In this document: in pieces, positions 17,405 to 25,475 of the stretch
How the letters are laid out: each line of letters starts with the position of its first letter
Numbering within the stretch: position 1 is the first letter of the stretch
DNA from: Deinococcus sp. JMULE3
GTDB taxonomy: Bacteria > Deinococcota > Deinococci > Deinococcales > Deinococcaceae
NCBI RefSeq assembly: GCF_013337115.1
Contig: NZ_SGWE01000004.1
Span: 2,983,501 to 3,047,500 of the forward strand
Length of the DNA: 64,000 nt
Direction of reading: 5' to 3'
Notes under the pieces: model-generated
Told to the model about the DNA's origin: nothing
What the model saw: only the letters and a program-made list of their open reading frames with translations
Database searches by the model: none
Made by a program: the position numbers and the translations under genes

Positions 17405-18889
17405 TCAGCGGCGGCGTTTGGGGCGTTGGGGGCCGACGCGGCCGGCGCCGGTGCCGGGGGTGTCCTGGCGCTGCTGGGGGCGGGCGTCGGTGCGCTGGGG
17501 GCGTCCCTCGCTGCGGCCCTGCTGGCCCTGGCGGGGAGCGCCCTGGCGCTGGCTCTGGCTGCTGCTCTGGGTGCCGCGGGGTTGCTGGGCGCCGCGTGCG
17601 GGCTGGCCGCCTCGGTTCTGGGGCTGGCTCTGGCCGCGTCCCTGGCCGCGTTTTTCCTGCACTTCGGGGTCGATCTGGCGTTCCTCGGGCGTGGCGGGGG
17701 GTTGCAGCGCGGCGGGGAGTTTGCGGCGGATGCCCTGCCACAGGGCGCGTTGTTCGGGCGCGAGGAGGATCAGGTTGGTGCCGTCGCGTCCGGCGCGGGC
17801 GGTGCGGCCCGAGCGGTGGACGTGGTCCTCGGCGGTGGCGGCGACGTCCAGGTGAATCACGAGGCGCACTTCCGGGAGGTCGATGCCGCGTCCGGCGATG
17901 TCGGTGGCGACGAGGATGCGGGACTGTCCGTCGCGGAGCGCCTGCATGGTGCGTTCGCGTTTCTTCTGGTCCATGTTCCCTTCGAGGGGGCTGACCTGTT
18001 CGCCGGGGAGGAGGTCGCCGAGGTGCTGGGCGCGGCGTTTGACGAGGTGTTTGGTGCGGCTGAACAGCACGACGCACCCGCCGGGCTCCTTCAGGGCGGC
18101 GCGGGTGTGGCGGGCTGCGTCGGTCAGGAGGGCGTCCTTGGTGGTGTGCTGCAGCAGGTGCGTGGCGGTGCTGACGCCGCCGAGGATGTCGCCGGTGGCG
18201 TCGGCGCCGGGGGTGGGGGCCACGTCGATGCGGGCGGGGTTGTGCATGAAGCGCTGGGCGACGTCGCGGATCTCGGCGGGGAACGTCGCGGAGGCCATGG
18301 CGATCTGCAGGCTGCGGCCCTGGGGCTGCTGGTCGCGGGCGTGGCGCAGGATGTCGCCCACGTCGCGCAGGAAGCCCAGCGAGAGGAGCTCGTCGGCCTC
18401 GTCCAATACGACGTAGCGCAGGTTGTTCAGGCGTAGTTCGCCGCGTCCGATCAGGTCCTTCAGGCGGCCGGGCGTGCCGGTGATCAGGCCCTTCCCGGTC
18501 GCCTCGCGGGTCGTCTGGCCGGGGGTGATGCCGCCCGTGATGCGCCCGGCGGTCATGCCGAGTTCCGTGGCGACGTCGCGGATCTGCACGGCCAGCTCGC
18601 GGGTGGGCGTGATGACCAGCGCCTCGGGTTGCATGCCGCGCGTGGGGCGCATGCCGATGCCGCGCGCGGCGGCCGGGATCAGGAACGCCAGGGTCTTGCC
18701 GCTGCCGGTGCGGGCGGTGGTGATGACGTCCCTGCCTTCCATCAGCGCGGGGATCGCCTGGGCCTGCACGGGGGTGGGGGTGCGGTCGCCCAGGAGGGTC
18801 TGCCAGTCGCGCACGGTGGGCGCGGGAGCGGTGCTGGCGGCGGAGGGGGTGGTGCTGGCGCGGCGGGGCGCGCGGGTGTGCTGGGTCAT
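17405..18889 (-). CDS. DEAD-box ATP-dependent RNA helicase
   Basis: 494 residues, ATG 18889. RecA domain 1 carries TARTGSGKT (Walker A), PTREL, GTPGRL, VLDEADELL (DEAD) and SAT; domain 2 carries RILVATDIAGRGID and HRSGRTARAG. After about residue 375 comes a long Arg/Gln/Gly/Pro tail of RGQ-type repeats, typical of RNA-binding extensions in bacterial DEAD proteins that remodel rRNA or mRNA. Longer in-frame readings upstream lack protein-like sequence. It stands alone, with a terminator after it. Confidence 0.9.
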   Translation of the reverse strand: MTQHTRAPRRASTTPSAASTAPAPTVRDWQTLLGDRTPTPVQAQAIPALMEGRDVITTARTGSGKTLAFLIPAAARGIGMRPTRGMQPEALVITPTRELAVQIRDVATELGMTAGRITGGITPGQTTREATGKGLITGTPGRLKDLIGRGELRLNNLRYVVLDEADELLSLGFLRDVGDILRHARDQQPQGRSLQIAMASATFPAEIRDVAQRFMHNPARIDVAPTPGADATGDILGGVSTATHLLQHTTKDALLTDAARHTRAALKEPGGCVVLFSRTKHLVKRRAQHLGDLLPGEQVSPLEGNMDQKKRERTMQALRDGQSRILVATDIAGRGIDLPEVRLVIHLDVAATAEDHVHRSGRTARAGRDGTNLILLAPEQRALWQGIRRKLPAALQPPATPEERQIDPEVQEKRGQGRGQSQPQNRGGQPARGAQQPRGTQSSSQSQRQGAPRQGQQGRSEGRPQRTDARPQQRQDTPGTGAGRVGPQRPKRRR

Positions 18890-19091
18890 GGGTGATCCTG
18901 TCGGCCTGCACGCCGCACAGGTGGGGGCGGGGGCCGTGTCTTGAGGTGAGGCTTGAGAGGCGGGGCGTGCCCGGTGGGCCGACCTGGCCCGGTCGCGCTG
19001 AGCGCGTGACCCGTCATCCTGCCACGCGGAGGGGCCACAGGGCAAATCATGAGATGACGATTCGGGGCGTCCGGGTGGCCTGACCGGTCGG

Positions 19092-19131
19092 CCGGAACGC
19101 CGCCTGGGGGACAGCGCGGGCGGCGTTCCGG
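19092..19131. terminator. Hairpin downstream of the 19150-19905 gene
   Basis: A perfect 13-bp stem (19092-19104 with 19119-19131), 19 bp past the stop of the minus-strand membrane protein. GC-rich with no clear T-run. Confidence 0.5.
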
Positions 19132-19149
19132 GACTGTCCCTGTCCGGTT

Positions 19150-19905
19150 TCAATTCAGGACGCGGTCCTCGGCGTGGGCGGTGGGGGTCCAGTCGGCGCG
19201 GAACAGGTGGGTGGTCTCGCCACGCGCGGGGGCGTACCAGACGCGCACGCCGTGGTCGTGCGCCTGGACGGGCAGCAGCGCCTCCTGCCCGGCGGCGAGT
19301 TCCTGCATGGTGTCTCCGGTGGGGGCGCGGACGGGGTACCAGGCGTTCAGTCCGGCGGGGGACCACCCGGCGACCCGCAGCGTGCGGCCCGAGACGTTGC
19401 GCAGGTGCGCGCCCTGCTCGCTGAGGGTGACGGTCAGTTCGGGCCAGTCGGGCGTGGTGACGGTCTTCCAGCGGCTGGCGAACGTCAGGGGGGGCGTGAC
19501 CGGCCAGGGGCGGAACGCGGCGGCGGCGAGCAGGCCCGCCAGTCCCGCCAGGAGCAGCGCGGCGCTGATCGCGGTGACCCACGGGTCGGCGTCGCCCCGC
19601 AGGACGTTGACGCCCAGGCCTCCGCCCAGGACAGCCAGGACGAGGGGCCAGCCGGGGCTGGGGCGGATGCGCTGCGGCACGAACGCGTGCGGCCAGTACT
19701 CGGCGAGCAGCAGCAGGCCCGCGCCCACGCCGAACAGGGCGGGGACGTCCAGCATCGGCGCCAGCAGCAGCGCGCCCAGGCCGGGCGCCGCCCAGTACGT
19801 CACGCGCGGCGCGAGGCGGGCGCGGGCGGCGCGGGTCACGCGGCCCAGCCAGTACGCGGCCAGCAGGGCCAGCGTGACCGCCAGCGGCAGGCTCAGGCTG
19901 TCCAT
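19150..19905 (-). CDS. Membrane protein of unknown function
   Basis: 251 residues from ATG 19905. Residues 1-135 contain about five hydrophobic segments; residues 145-251 form a soluble beta-type domain with many Trp and Val, probably exposed on one membrane face. No catalytic motif recognised. It lies downstream of moaB on the same strand, separated from it by a 155-bp repeat, so the two are probably not one operon. Confidence 0.6.
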   Translation of the reverse strand: MDSLSLPLAVTLALLAAYWLGRVTRAARARLAPRVTYWAAPGLGALLLAPMLDVPALFGVGAGLLLLAEYWPHAFVPQRIRPSPGWPLVLAVLGGGLGVNVLRGDADPWVTAISAALLLAGLAGLLAAAAFRPWPVTPPLTFASRWKTVTTPDWPELTVTLSEQGAHLRNVSGRTLRVAGWSPAGLNAWYPVRAPTGDTMQELAAGQEALLPVQAHDHGVRVWYAPARGETTHLFRADWTPTAHAEDRVLN

Positions 19906-19920
19906 GGCCGTCCCGGTGTC

Positions 19921-20074
19921 ATACGGATTCCGTCTGTTTCGTTCACAACCCGGAACCACACCGGGTTGCCAACTCCACGCCCGGAAACCGTGTTTCTCCT
20001 GCTCGCTCTGCTGCGCAGCTCTCCGAGTCCGCTCGGGTTGAAAGTTTTTGCAAACCTTTCAACCGGAGTCCGTA

Positions 20075-20075
<1 letters not shown>
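19921..20075. repeat. 155-bp intergenic repeat with inverted ends
   Basis: The ends are ATACGGATTCCG (19921-19932) and CGGAGTCCGTAT (20064-20075), inverted copies matching at 11 of 12 positions. Inside are two hairpins, CAACCCGG/CCGGGTTG (19946-19968) and GGTTGAAAG/CTTTCAACC (about 20036-20064). It fills the gap between two genes and its right end supplies part of the moaB stop context. It resembles a small non-autonomous element; copy number elsewhere is unknown. Confidence 0.55.
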
Positions 20076-20755
<680 letters not shown>

Positions 20756-20762
20756 GCCCTTC

Positions 20763-20768
20763 AGGATA
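20763..20768 (-). promoter_or_regulatory. Leaderless -10 box of moaB
   Basis: TATCCT on the minus strand, 7 nt before ATG 20755. Confidence 0.55.
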
Positions 20769-20826
20769 GTGGGCCGCGCAGGGCATGCACAGGCACCTGG
20801 GCAGCATTCCCCCGGACGGGGTGGGA

Positions 20827-21687
20827 TCAGTCCGAGGCGTTCAGGACGTGCCGGACCCGTTCGGGCAGGTACGCGCGGTCACTGCGTTTCAGGGCGGCGC
20901 GGGGCCGACTGAGGAACAGCGTCAGGTACAGAGCCGCCTGCTCGGCCAGGAATCCCTGGTACCCGCCGCCCTCGCCACTGCGGACGCATTCCAGGGCCAG
21001 CAGCTCCAGTTGCTCCTCCAGCTGCCGCAGCGCCAGGAACCGCGCGGCCTGCACGCCACTGTTGCCCAGCGTGTCGCGCAGGCCCTCCAGCCGCTCGGGG
21101 TGGCGCATCAGGGCCTTGGCGGCGCGGCGCACGTTCGGGTCCTCCAGCGTCAGCGTGCAGGCCCGGCAGGGCTGTTCGCGGCTGGCCTCGCCGCACACCG
21201 GGCAGGGCCGGAACCCCTGTTCCTCGCGCCACTTGCGGGCGCGGGTGATCGCCTCGGCGGCGCGCAGCGCGGCACCCTTCAGGTCGTCCGGGACGTCCTG
21301 CACGAGTTCCCGCGCGCGGGCGCGGTCCGGGGCGGGCAGCGGCGCCACCGCCACCGGCGCGGTCGGTTCGCGCACCGTGCCCACCCCGAAACGCAGCTCG
21401 GTCAGGGGCGCGTCGGGCAGCAGGGCGTTCAGGGCCTTCAGGAAGTGATGCCGCTGCATGCTGAGGTGGTGCGCGGTGGCGCTGTCGCGGACCTCCACGA
21501 ACAGCGTGCCGCCCTGCTGCGTGCGGGGCCGCGTGATCCGCGCGATTTCCGGCCCGACCGCCTGCGGCCACAGCAGGATCGCCCGCGCCCGCTGGATGCC
21601 CCCGGTGAGTTTCGCGCTGCCCAGCGTGGCACCCATCAGGTCCCCCAGCCGCAGGGGGCCGCTCATGCGCCGCCCGCGCCGCGTCAC
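20827..21687 (-). CDS. DciA-like (DUF721) protein with zinc ribbon
   Basis: 286 residues from GTG 21687, overlapping the recF stop by 4 nt; ATG 21663 is a possible alternative. Residues ~9-105 match the DUF721 (DciA) domain, the predicted loader of DnaB helicase in bacteria lacking DnaC/DnaI, and contain the typical LxxLW-like PQAVGPEIA segment. A zinc ribbon follows near 165-185 (CPVC...CRAC). The C-terminal third is helical and unrecognised. Coupling to recF is common for DciA genes and supports a replication role. Confidence 0.75.
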   Translation of the reverse strand: MTRRGRRMSGPLRLGDLMGATLGSAKLTGGIQRARAILLWPQAVGPEIARITRPRTQQGGTLFVEVRDSATAHHLSMQRHHFLKALNALLPDAPLTELRFGVGTVREPTAPVAVAPLPAPDRARARELVQDVPDDLKGAALRAAEAITRARKWREEQGFRPCPVCGEASREQPCRACTLTLEDPNVRRAAKALMRHPERLEGLRDTLGNSGVQAARFLALRQLEEQLELLALECVRSGEGGGYQGFLAEQAALYLTLFLSRPRAALKRSDRAYLPERVRHVLNASD

Positions 21688-22757
21688 GCGCTGACCTCCT
21701 CGGGCAGGGATTCAGGGGTGACCTCGGGCGTGAAGCGGCCCCCGTGCGCCCGCAGGGTCAGCGCCGCGCCCGGCGCCCGCTCGGTCCCCGTCACGATCGC
21801 CTGCGGCACGCTGGCCGCCAGGTCCAGCAGGAACGCCCGCCGCCCCGGATCGAGTTCCGCCGAGAAATCGTCGATCAGCAGCACCGGCCGCTCGCCGAAG
21901 CGTTCCGCCAGGAGTTCCAGTTCCGCGCGGCGCAGCGCCAGCGCCACCGTGCGGCCCTCGCCGCGACTGGCGTACTCCCCGGCGGGGAAGTCCCCCAGCG
22001 TCAGGACCAGATCGTCGCGGTGCGGACCGGTCGCCGTGCTGCCCCGCGCGAGTTCCTCCGCGCGGCGCGACGCCAGGTCATGCGCGTACGTCTCAGGCGT
22101 GGTGGACTCCGCGAGGCTCAGCGTCAGGCCCTTGCGGCTGCCCAGTGCCGCGTTCGCCTCGGCCGCCAGTTCGTTCAGGCGCACCAGCGCGCGGCGGCGC
22201 ACCGTCATGATCTCGGTGCCCAGGCGCACCAGGGACTCGTCCCAGACGTGCATCGCCCACTCCTCTCCGCCGCGCAGGGCCGCGTTGCGCTGCGACACCG
22301 TCCGCTCGTACCGCGACAGGACCTCCGCGTAACGGGCACTCAGGCGCGACAGCAGCGAATCCAGGAACGCCCGCCGCCCCGACGGCGACCCGAACACCAG
22401 TTCACTGTCCTCCGGGCGGATCCACACGGCGCTCCCACGCGGCAGGTCGCCGGTGCGGACCCGCACGCCGTCCACCTTCAGCTGCCGCCGCCCGCGCCCC
22501 AGGCCGACCTCCTGCACACTCAGGCTGCCGCTGCTTTCCAGGTCCGCCCGCACGTACGCTTCCGTCTCGCCCTGCTGCACCAGCTGTTCCAGGCGCGTCA
22601 CGTCCGTCAGGCCGGTCAGCGCCAGGAACGCCGCCTCCAGCAGGTTCGTCTTGCCCGCCCCGTTCTCCCCGAACACGCCGGTCACGCCCGCCGGGAACAG
22701 CAAGGTACACGGGGCGAGATTCCGGTAGTTCAGGGTGGACAGCGAATCCAGACGCAC
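21684..22757 (-). CDS. recF: DNA replication and repair protein RecF
   Basis: 357 residues, GTG 22757. An SMC-like ABC ATPase: Walker A GENGAGKT at 30-37, a signature region near 265 (SRGEGRTVALALRRAEL) and Walker B PVLLIDDFSAELD near 295. RecF binds gaps with RecO/RecR to load RecA; Deinococcus uses RecFOR in place of RecBCD. Length matches the family. The start is 6 nt after TAGAAT and also has GGGAGG before it. It forms an operon with the DciA-like gene. Confidence 0.93.
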   Translation of the reverse strand: MRLDSLSTLNYRNLAPCTLLFPAGVTGVFGENGAGKTNLLEAAFLALTGLTDVTRLEQLVQQGETEAYVRADLESSGSLSVQEVGLGRGRRQLKVDGVRVRTGDLPRGSAVWIRPEDSELVFGSPSGRRAFLDSLLSRLSARYAEVLSRYERTVSQRNAALRGGEEWAMHVWDESLVRLGTEIMTVRRRALVRLNELAAEANAALGSRKGLTLSLAESTTPETYAHDLASRRAEELARGSTATGPHRDDLVLTLGDFPAGEYASRGEGRTVALALRRAELELLAERFGERPVLLIDDFSAELDPGRRAFLLDLAASVPQAIVTGTERAPGAALTLRAHGGRFTPEVTPESLPEEVSA

Positions 22758-22763
22758 CCTCCC

Positions 22764-22769
22764 ATTCTA
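22764..22769 (-). promoter_or_regulatory. -10 box of recF
   Basis: TAGAAT on the minus strand, 6 nt before GTG 22757, consistent with a leaderless or near-leaderless transcript. Confidence 0.5.
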
Positions 22770-22826
22770 GGCGACGCGGGATAATCCACGCGGGAGCCTG
22801 CCCCCAATTCACGCGGGCGGGCAGGG

Positions 22827-22832
22827 TACGCT
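22827..22832 (+). promoter_or_regulatory. Leaderless -10 box of the thioesterase gene
   Basis: TACGCT, 7 nt before ATG 22840, divergent from the recF promoter 57 bp away. Confidence 0.55.
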
Positions 22833-22839
22833 GGGCCGC

Positions 22840-23268
<429 letters not shown>

Positions 23269-23269
23269 C

Positions 23270-23890
23270 GTGCCCGCCGCGCAGCCCTGGCTGACCCACC
23301 CCGACCCCCTGACCCGGCAGGTCGCCCGCGCCTACGCGCAGGGTGCCTTCCTGATGGACAACGGCGACGGCGTGCAGTTCTACAGCGTCGACGACCGCGC
23401 CATCGTGCCCCTGACCGAGGCTGGCGGCCTGCACGTCGCCCGCCGACTCCGGCGCGACCTGCAGCACTTCACGTACCGCGTGGACACCAACTTCGACGCC
23501 GTCCTCGCCGGGTGCCGCGGCCAGCTCCCCGGCAGCCCCCCCCGCGACGGCGAGTGGATCAGCGACGACCTCACCGCCATCTACGCCCACCTGCACGACA
23601 CCGGCCTCGCGCACTCCTTCGAGGCGTACAGAGACGGGGAACTCGCGGGTGGTGTCCTCGGCCTCGCCCTCGGCGGCGCGTTCATCGCCGAGAGTAAATT
23701 CCACCGCGTCACCAACGGCAGCAAGGCCGCCCTGATCGGCCTCGCCGGACACCTGCACGCCCGGGGCTTCACCCTCCTCGACGCGCAGATCCAGAACCCG
23801 CACCTCCAGACCCTCGGCGTGTACGAGATCAGCGCCGACGACTACGCCCAGCGGCTCCAGGCGGCCCTGAGCACCGACGTCACGCTGTAG
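23270..23890 (+). CDS. aat: Leucyl/phenylalanyl-tRNA-protein transferase
   Basis: 206 residues from GTG 23270. Aat moves Leu or Phe from tRNA to N-terminal Arg/Lys as part of the N-end rule. It carries AYAQGAFLMD, FYSVDDRAIVPL, the SFEAYRDGELAGGVLGLALGG substrate region and ESKFHRVTNGSKAAL. Length matches short Aat proteins. It is tightly coupled to the thioesterase and followed 13 nt later by a 24-residue peptide gene. Confidence 0.88.
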   Translation: MPAAQPWLTHPDPLTRQVARAYAQGAFLMDNGDGVQFYSVDDRAIVPLTEAGGLHVARRLRRDLQHFTYRVDTNFDAVLAGCRGQLPGSPPRDGEWISDDLTAIYAHLHDTGLAHSFEAYRDGELAGGVLGLALGGAFIAESKFHRVTNGSKAALIGLAGHLHARGFTLLDAQIQNPHLQTLGVYEISADDYAQRLQAALSTDVTL

Positions 23891-23903
23891 CGGAGGAGAC
23901 GCC

Positions 23904-23978
23904 ATGACCCTCGCCCGCCTCGGCCTCACCCTACTGGTCCTCGGCGTGGCCCTGCGCCTCTTGGCGCGCAGGCGCTGA
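23904..23978 (+). CDS. 24-residue single-pass membrane peptide
   Basis: ATG 23904 to TGA 23978, with a strong GGAGGAG 7 nt upstream and 13 nt after aat. The peptide has a hydrophobic core LGLTLLVLGVALRLLA and an ARRR tail, a typical single-pass small protein with the C-terminus in the cytoplasm. A terminator follows at once. Function unknown. Confidence 0.5.
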   Translation: MTLARLGLTLLVLGVALRLLARRR

Positions 23979-23990
23979 AGACAAAGCAAG

Positions 23991-24016
23991 AACCCCCGCG
24001 CAGGGCGGGGGGTTTT
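23991..24016. terminator. Terminator after aat, beside attL
   Basis: CCCCCGC (23993-23999) pairs with GCGGGGG (24005-24011), followed by TTTT. It ends the thioesterase-aat operon. It was probably the original terminator of tRNA-Lys on the other strand before the element inserted. Confidence 0.7.
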
Positions 24017-24063
24017 CCTGGTGGGTCGTGTAGGACTTGAACCTACAACCCGCTGATTAAAAG
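24009..24063. repeat. attL: 55-bp copy of the tRNA-Lys 3' end
   Basis: Identical to 39017-39071 over 55 bp, covering the tRNA 3' half from the anticodon loop through CCA plus a little of the terminator. Here the tRNA is incomplete (the 5' part is missing), so this is the displaced chromosomal copy left by integration. Confidence 0.92.
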
Positions 24064-24194
24064 ACGGCATACGGGGCTTCGGGGCCATTCTGCTGTCTTC
24101 CGGTGGTGTCCGGGTTTATGTGTCTCAGACGGTGTTCAGGGCGTTTCTCTTCGCCGGGGATGTCCGGCGTGAACCTGGGGGGAACGGGGGCGGA

Positions 24195-24214
24195 TGGGCC
24201 ACGTTTGGGCCACG
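24195..24214 (+). repeat. Left subterminal repeat, probable integrase arm site
   Basis: A 20-bp sequence identical to 38939-38958, made of two GGGCCACG units separated by TTT. It lies 131 bp inside attL. Direct repeats on both sides of the core in the circular form are typical arm-type sites. Confidence 0.6.
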
Positions 24215-24282
24215 TCGAAGGCGCGGGAAAGATCGTGTACACGCTGACATTCGGGCATTCCCGTACACAGCCGGGAATCTGC

Positions 24283-24288
24283 TAGCCT
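24283..24288 (+). promoter_or_regulatory. Leaderless -10 box of the first element gene
   Basis: TAGCCT, 6 nt before ATG 24295. Confidence 0.5.
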
Positions 24289-24294
24289 ATGTGC

Positions 24295-24981
24295 ATGAAA
24301 CCGGCCCACACCCTGAACACCTGGAAGGTCCACACGTGGGCACAGGTGGCGCAGGCGGTGACGTGGGATGACTACGCGCTGAACAGTGACGGGCAGGTGA
24401 CTGTGAAGGCCACGCGCGGGCCGGTGATCGTGTGGGGCAGGCGGACCGGCGAAGGGGAAGACGTGCCCCGCCTCGAAGCGCCCACGCCTTCGCCGCTCGA
24501 GGTCGCAGCGGCCCGCGTGAATTTGCGCCCGTTTGTTCCGCTCAAGTACTCTGGCCCCCATTCCAGCGTGCGAAACTTCCCCCGCATTTATAGAGAGTGG
24601 AAAAATTTAACAATCAAGGGTTTTGAAGTTAGACCTACGAGTGGTTTTCCGGTTATCACGTTAATTTTGTTCGTTGCAAAGATGGGTACGGACCCATTTC
24701 TGCTGGGTAGGCTTTATTATTCCGAAAGATCAAAAATCGCATTAATTAGGCAAACTAAGTTAAGTGATGCATTTTATTCTCTTTGCCGTCACATAAATTA
24801 CAAGAGGAATAGGGTTGCATATAGCCTTGCCCTTGCGCTGCGATTCATTTTGGTCGCTTCATATAGGGCGTACTTGAAGCGCCGGGTGCGTCCCGTCTCG
24901 AGGCGTGCGCGGGTGCCCCGTCCGCTGTATGCGCGGCCCCGGCCCCCATCCTGTCCCCTTGCCCCCCCTGTGACCTGCTGA
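24295..24981 (+). CDS. Hypothetical protein with an A+T-rich middle, possibly chimeric
   Basis: 228 residues from ATG 24295. Residues 1-95 have normal GC-rich composition. About 24585-24870 is markedly A+T-rich, Lys/Tyr/Ile-rich, with a hydrophobic stretch near residue 115. The last ~35 residues are Arg/Pro-rich and look non-coding. The A+T-rich stretch may be a foreign insertion into a shorter gene. Only the promoter and the N-terminal part are convincing. Confidence 0.35.
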   Translation: MKPAHTLNTWKVHTWAQVAQAVTWDDYALNSDGQVTVKATRGPVIVWGRRTGEGEDVPRLEAPTPSPLEVAAARVNLRPFVPLKYSGPHSSVRNFPRIYREWKNLTIKGFEVRPTSGFPVITLILFVAKMGTDPFLLGRLYYSERSKIALIRQTKLSDAFYSLCRHINYKRNRVAYSLALALRFILVASYRAYLKRRVRPVSRRARVPRPLYARPRPPSCPLAPPVTC

Positions 24982-25105
24982 CGGGCACCCGGTACTTCCT
25001 GGCAGTCCAGCCCGTCGCTGCCTGACGCGCGGCCCCCCTTCCCCCTGGAAGGCGCGGCCCCTCAGAAACGCACCCTTCCCCACATGGGGCAGGGCAGGGG
25101 CATAC

Positions 25106-25369
25106 ATGACTCATGCTGTTGATCTTGCTGTGACCGCACGCCCGGACAGCGTGCCCACCATGCCCGCCGGAAGCCCGGACGGCGAAACGACGTACACCCC
25201 GCTTGAACTGTGGAAGATGACCCGTCTTCCCCGTGACCTGATCTACACCGCGGTGCAGTCCGGGGACCTGATCGCGTACAACGCTGGGCGCGGTGACCGT
25301 CCCCGGTACTTCGTGCGGTGGGCGGACTTCGTGACGTGGCGGGAATCGCTGCGCGTGGTGGGGAAATGA
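25106..25369 (+). CDS. Helix-turn-helix protein, excisionase-like
   Basis: 87 residues from ATG 25106. Residues ~30-85 form a MerR/HTH_17-type winged helix: YTPLELWKMTRLPRDLIYTA, then GDLIAYNAGRGDRPRYFVRW, the recognition pattern of excisionases. In an integrative element such a protein usually directs Int toward excision or acts as a regulator. It is followed about 100 bp later by the replication gene. Confidence 0.65.
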   Translation: MTHAVDLAVTARPDSVPTMPAGSPDGETTYTPLELWKMTRLPRDLIYTAVQSGDLIAYNAGRGDRPRYFVRWADFVTWRESLRVVGK

Positions 25370-25475
25370 AAATGCCCGGCAGGCAGGCCGGGCAGGCAGG
25401 CGAAGCCCTCACGCTTCCCGGTCAGGATACGCCGCGCACCTGGGCGCGTGCGTTCACGTCCGGCGGGGGTGTCCT

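Noticed and set aside
24009..24063. Second tRNA-Lys gene at the left att site
   Set aside because: Only the 3' half is present; the D arm and 5' acceptor strand are missing, so it is an attL remnant.
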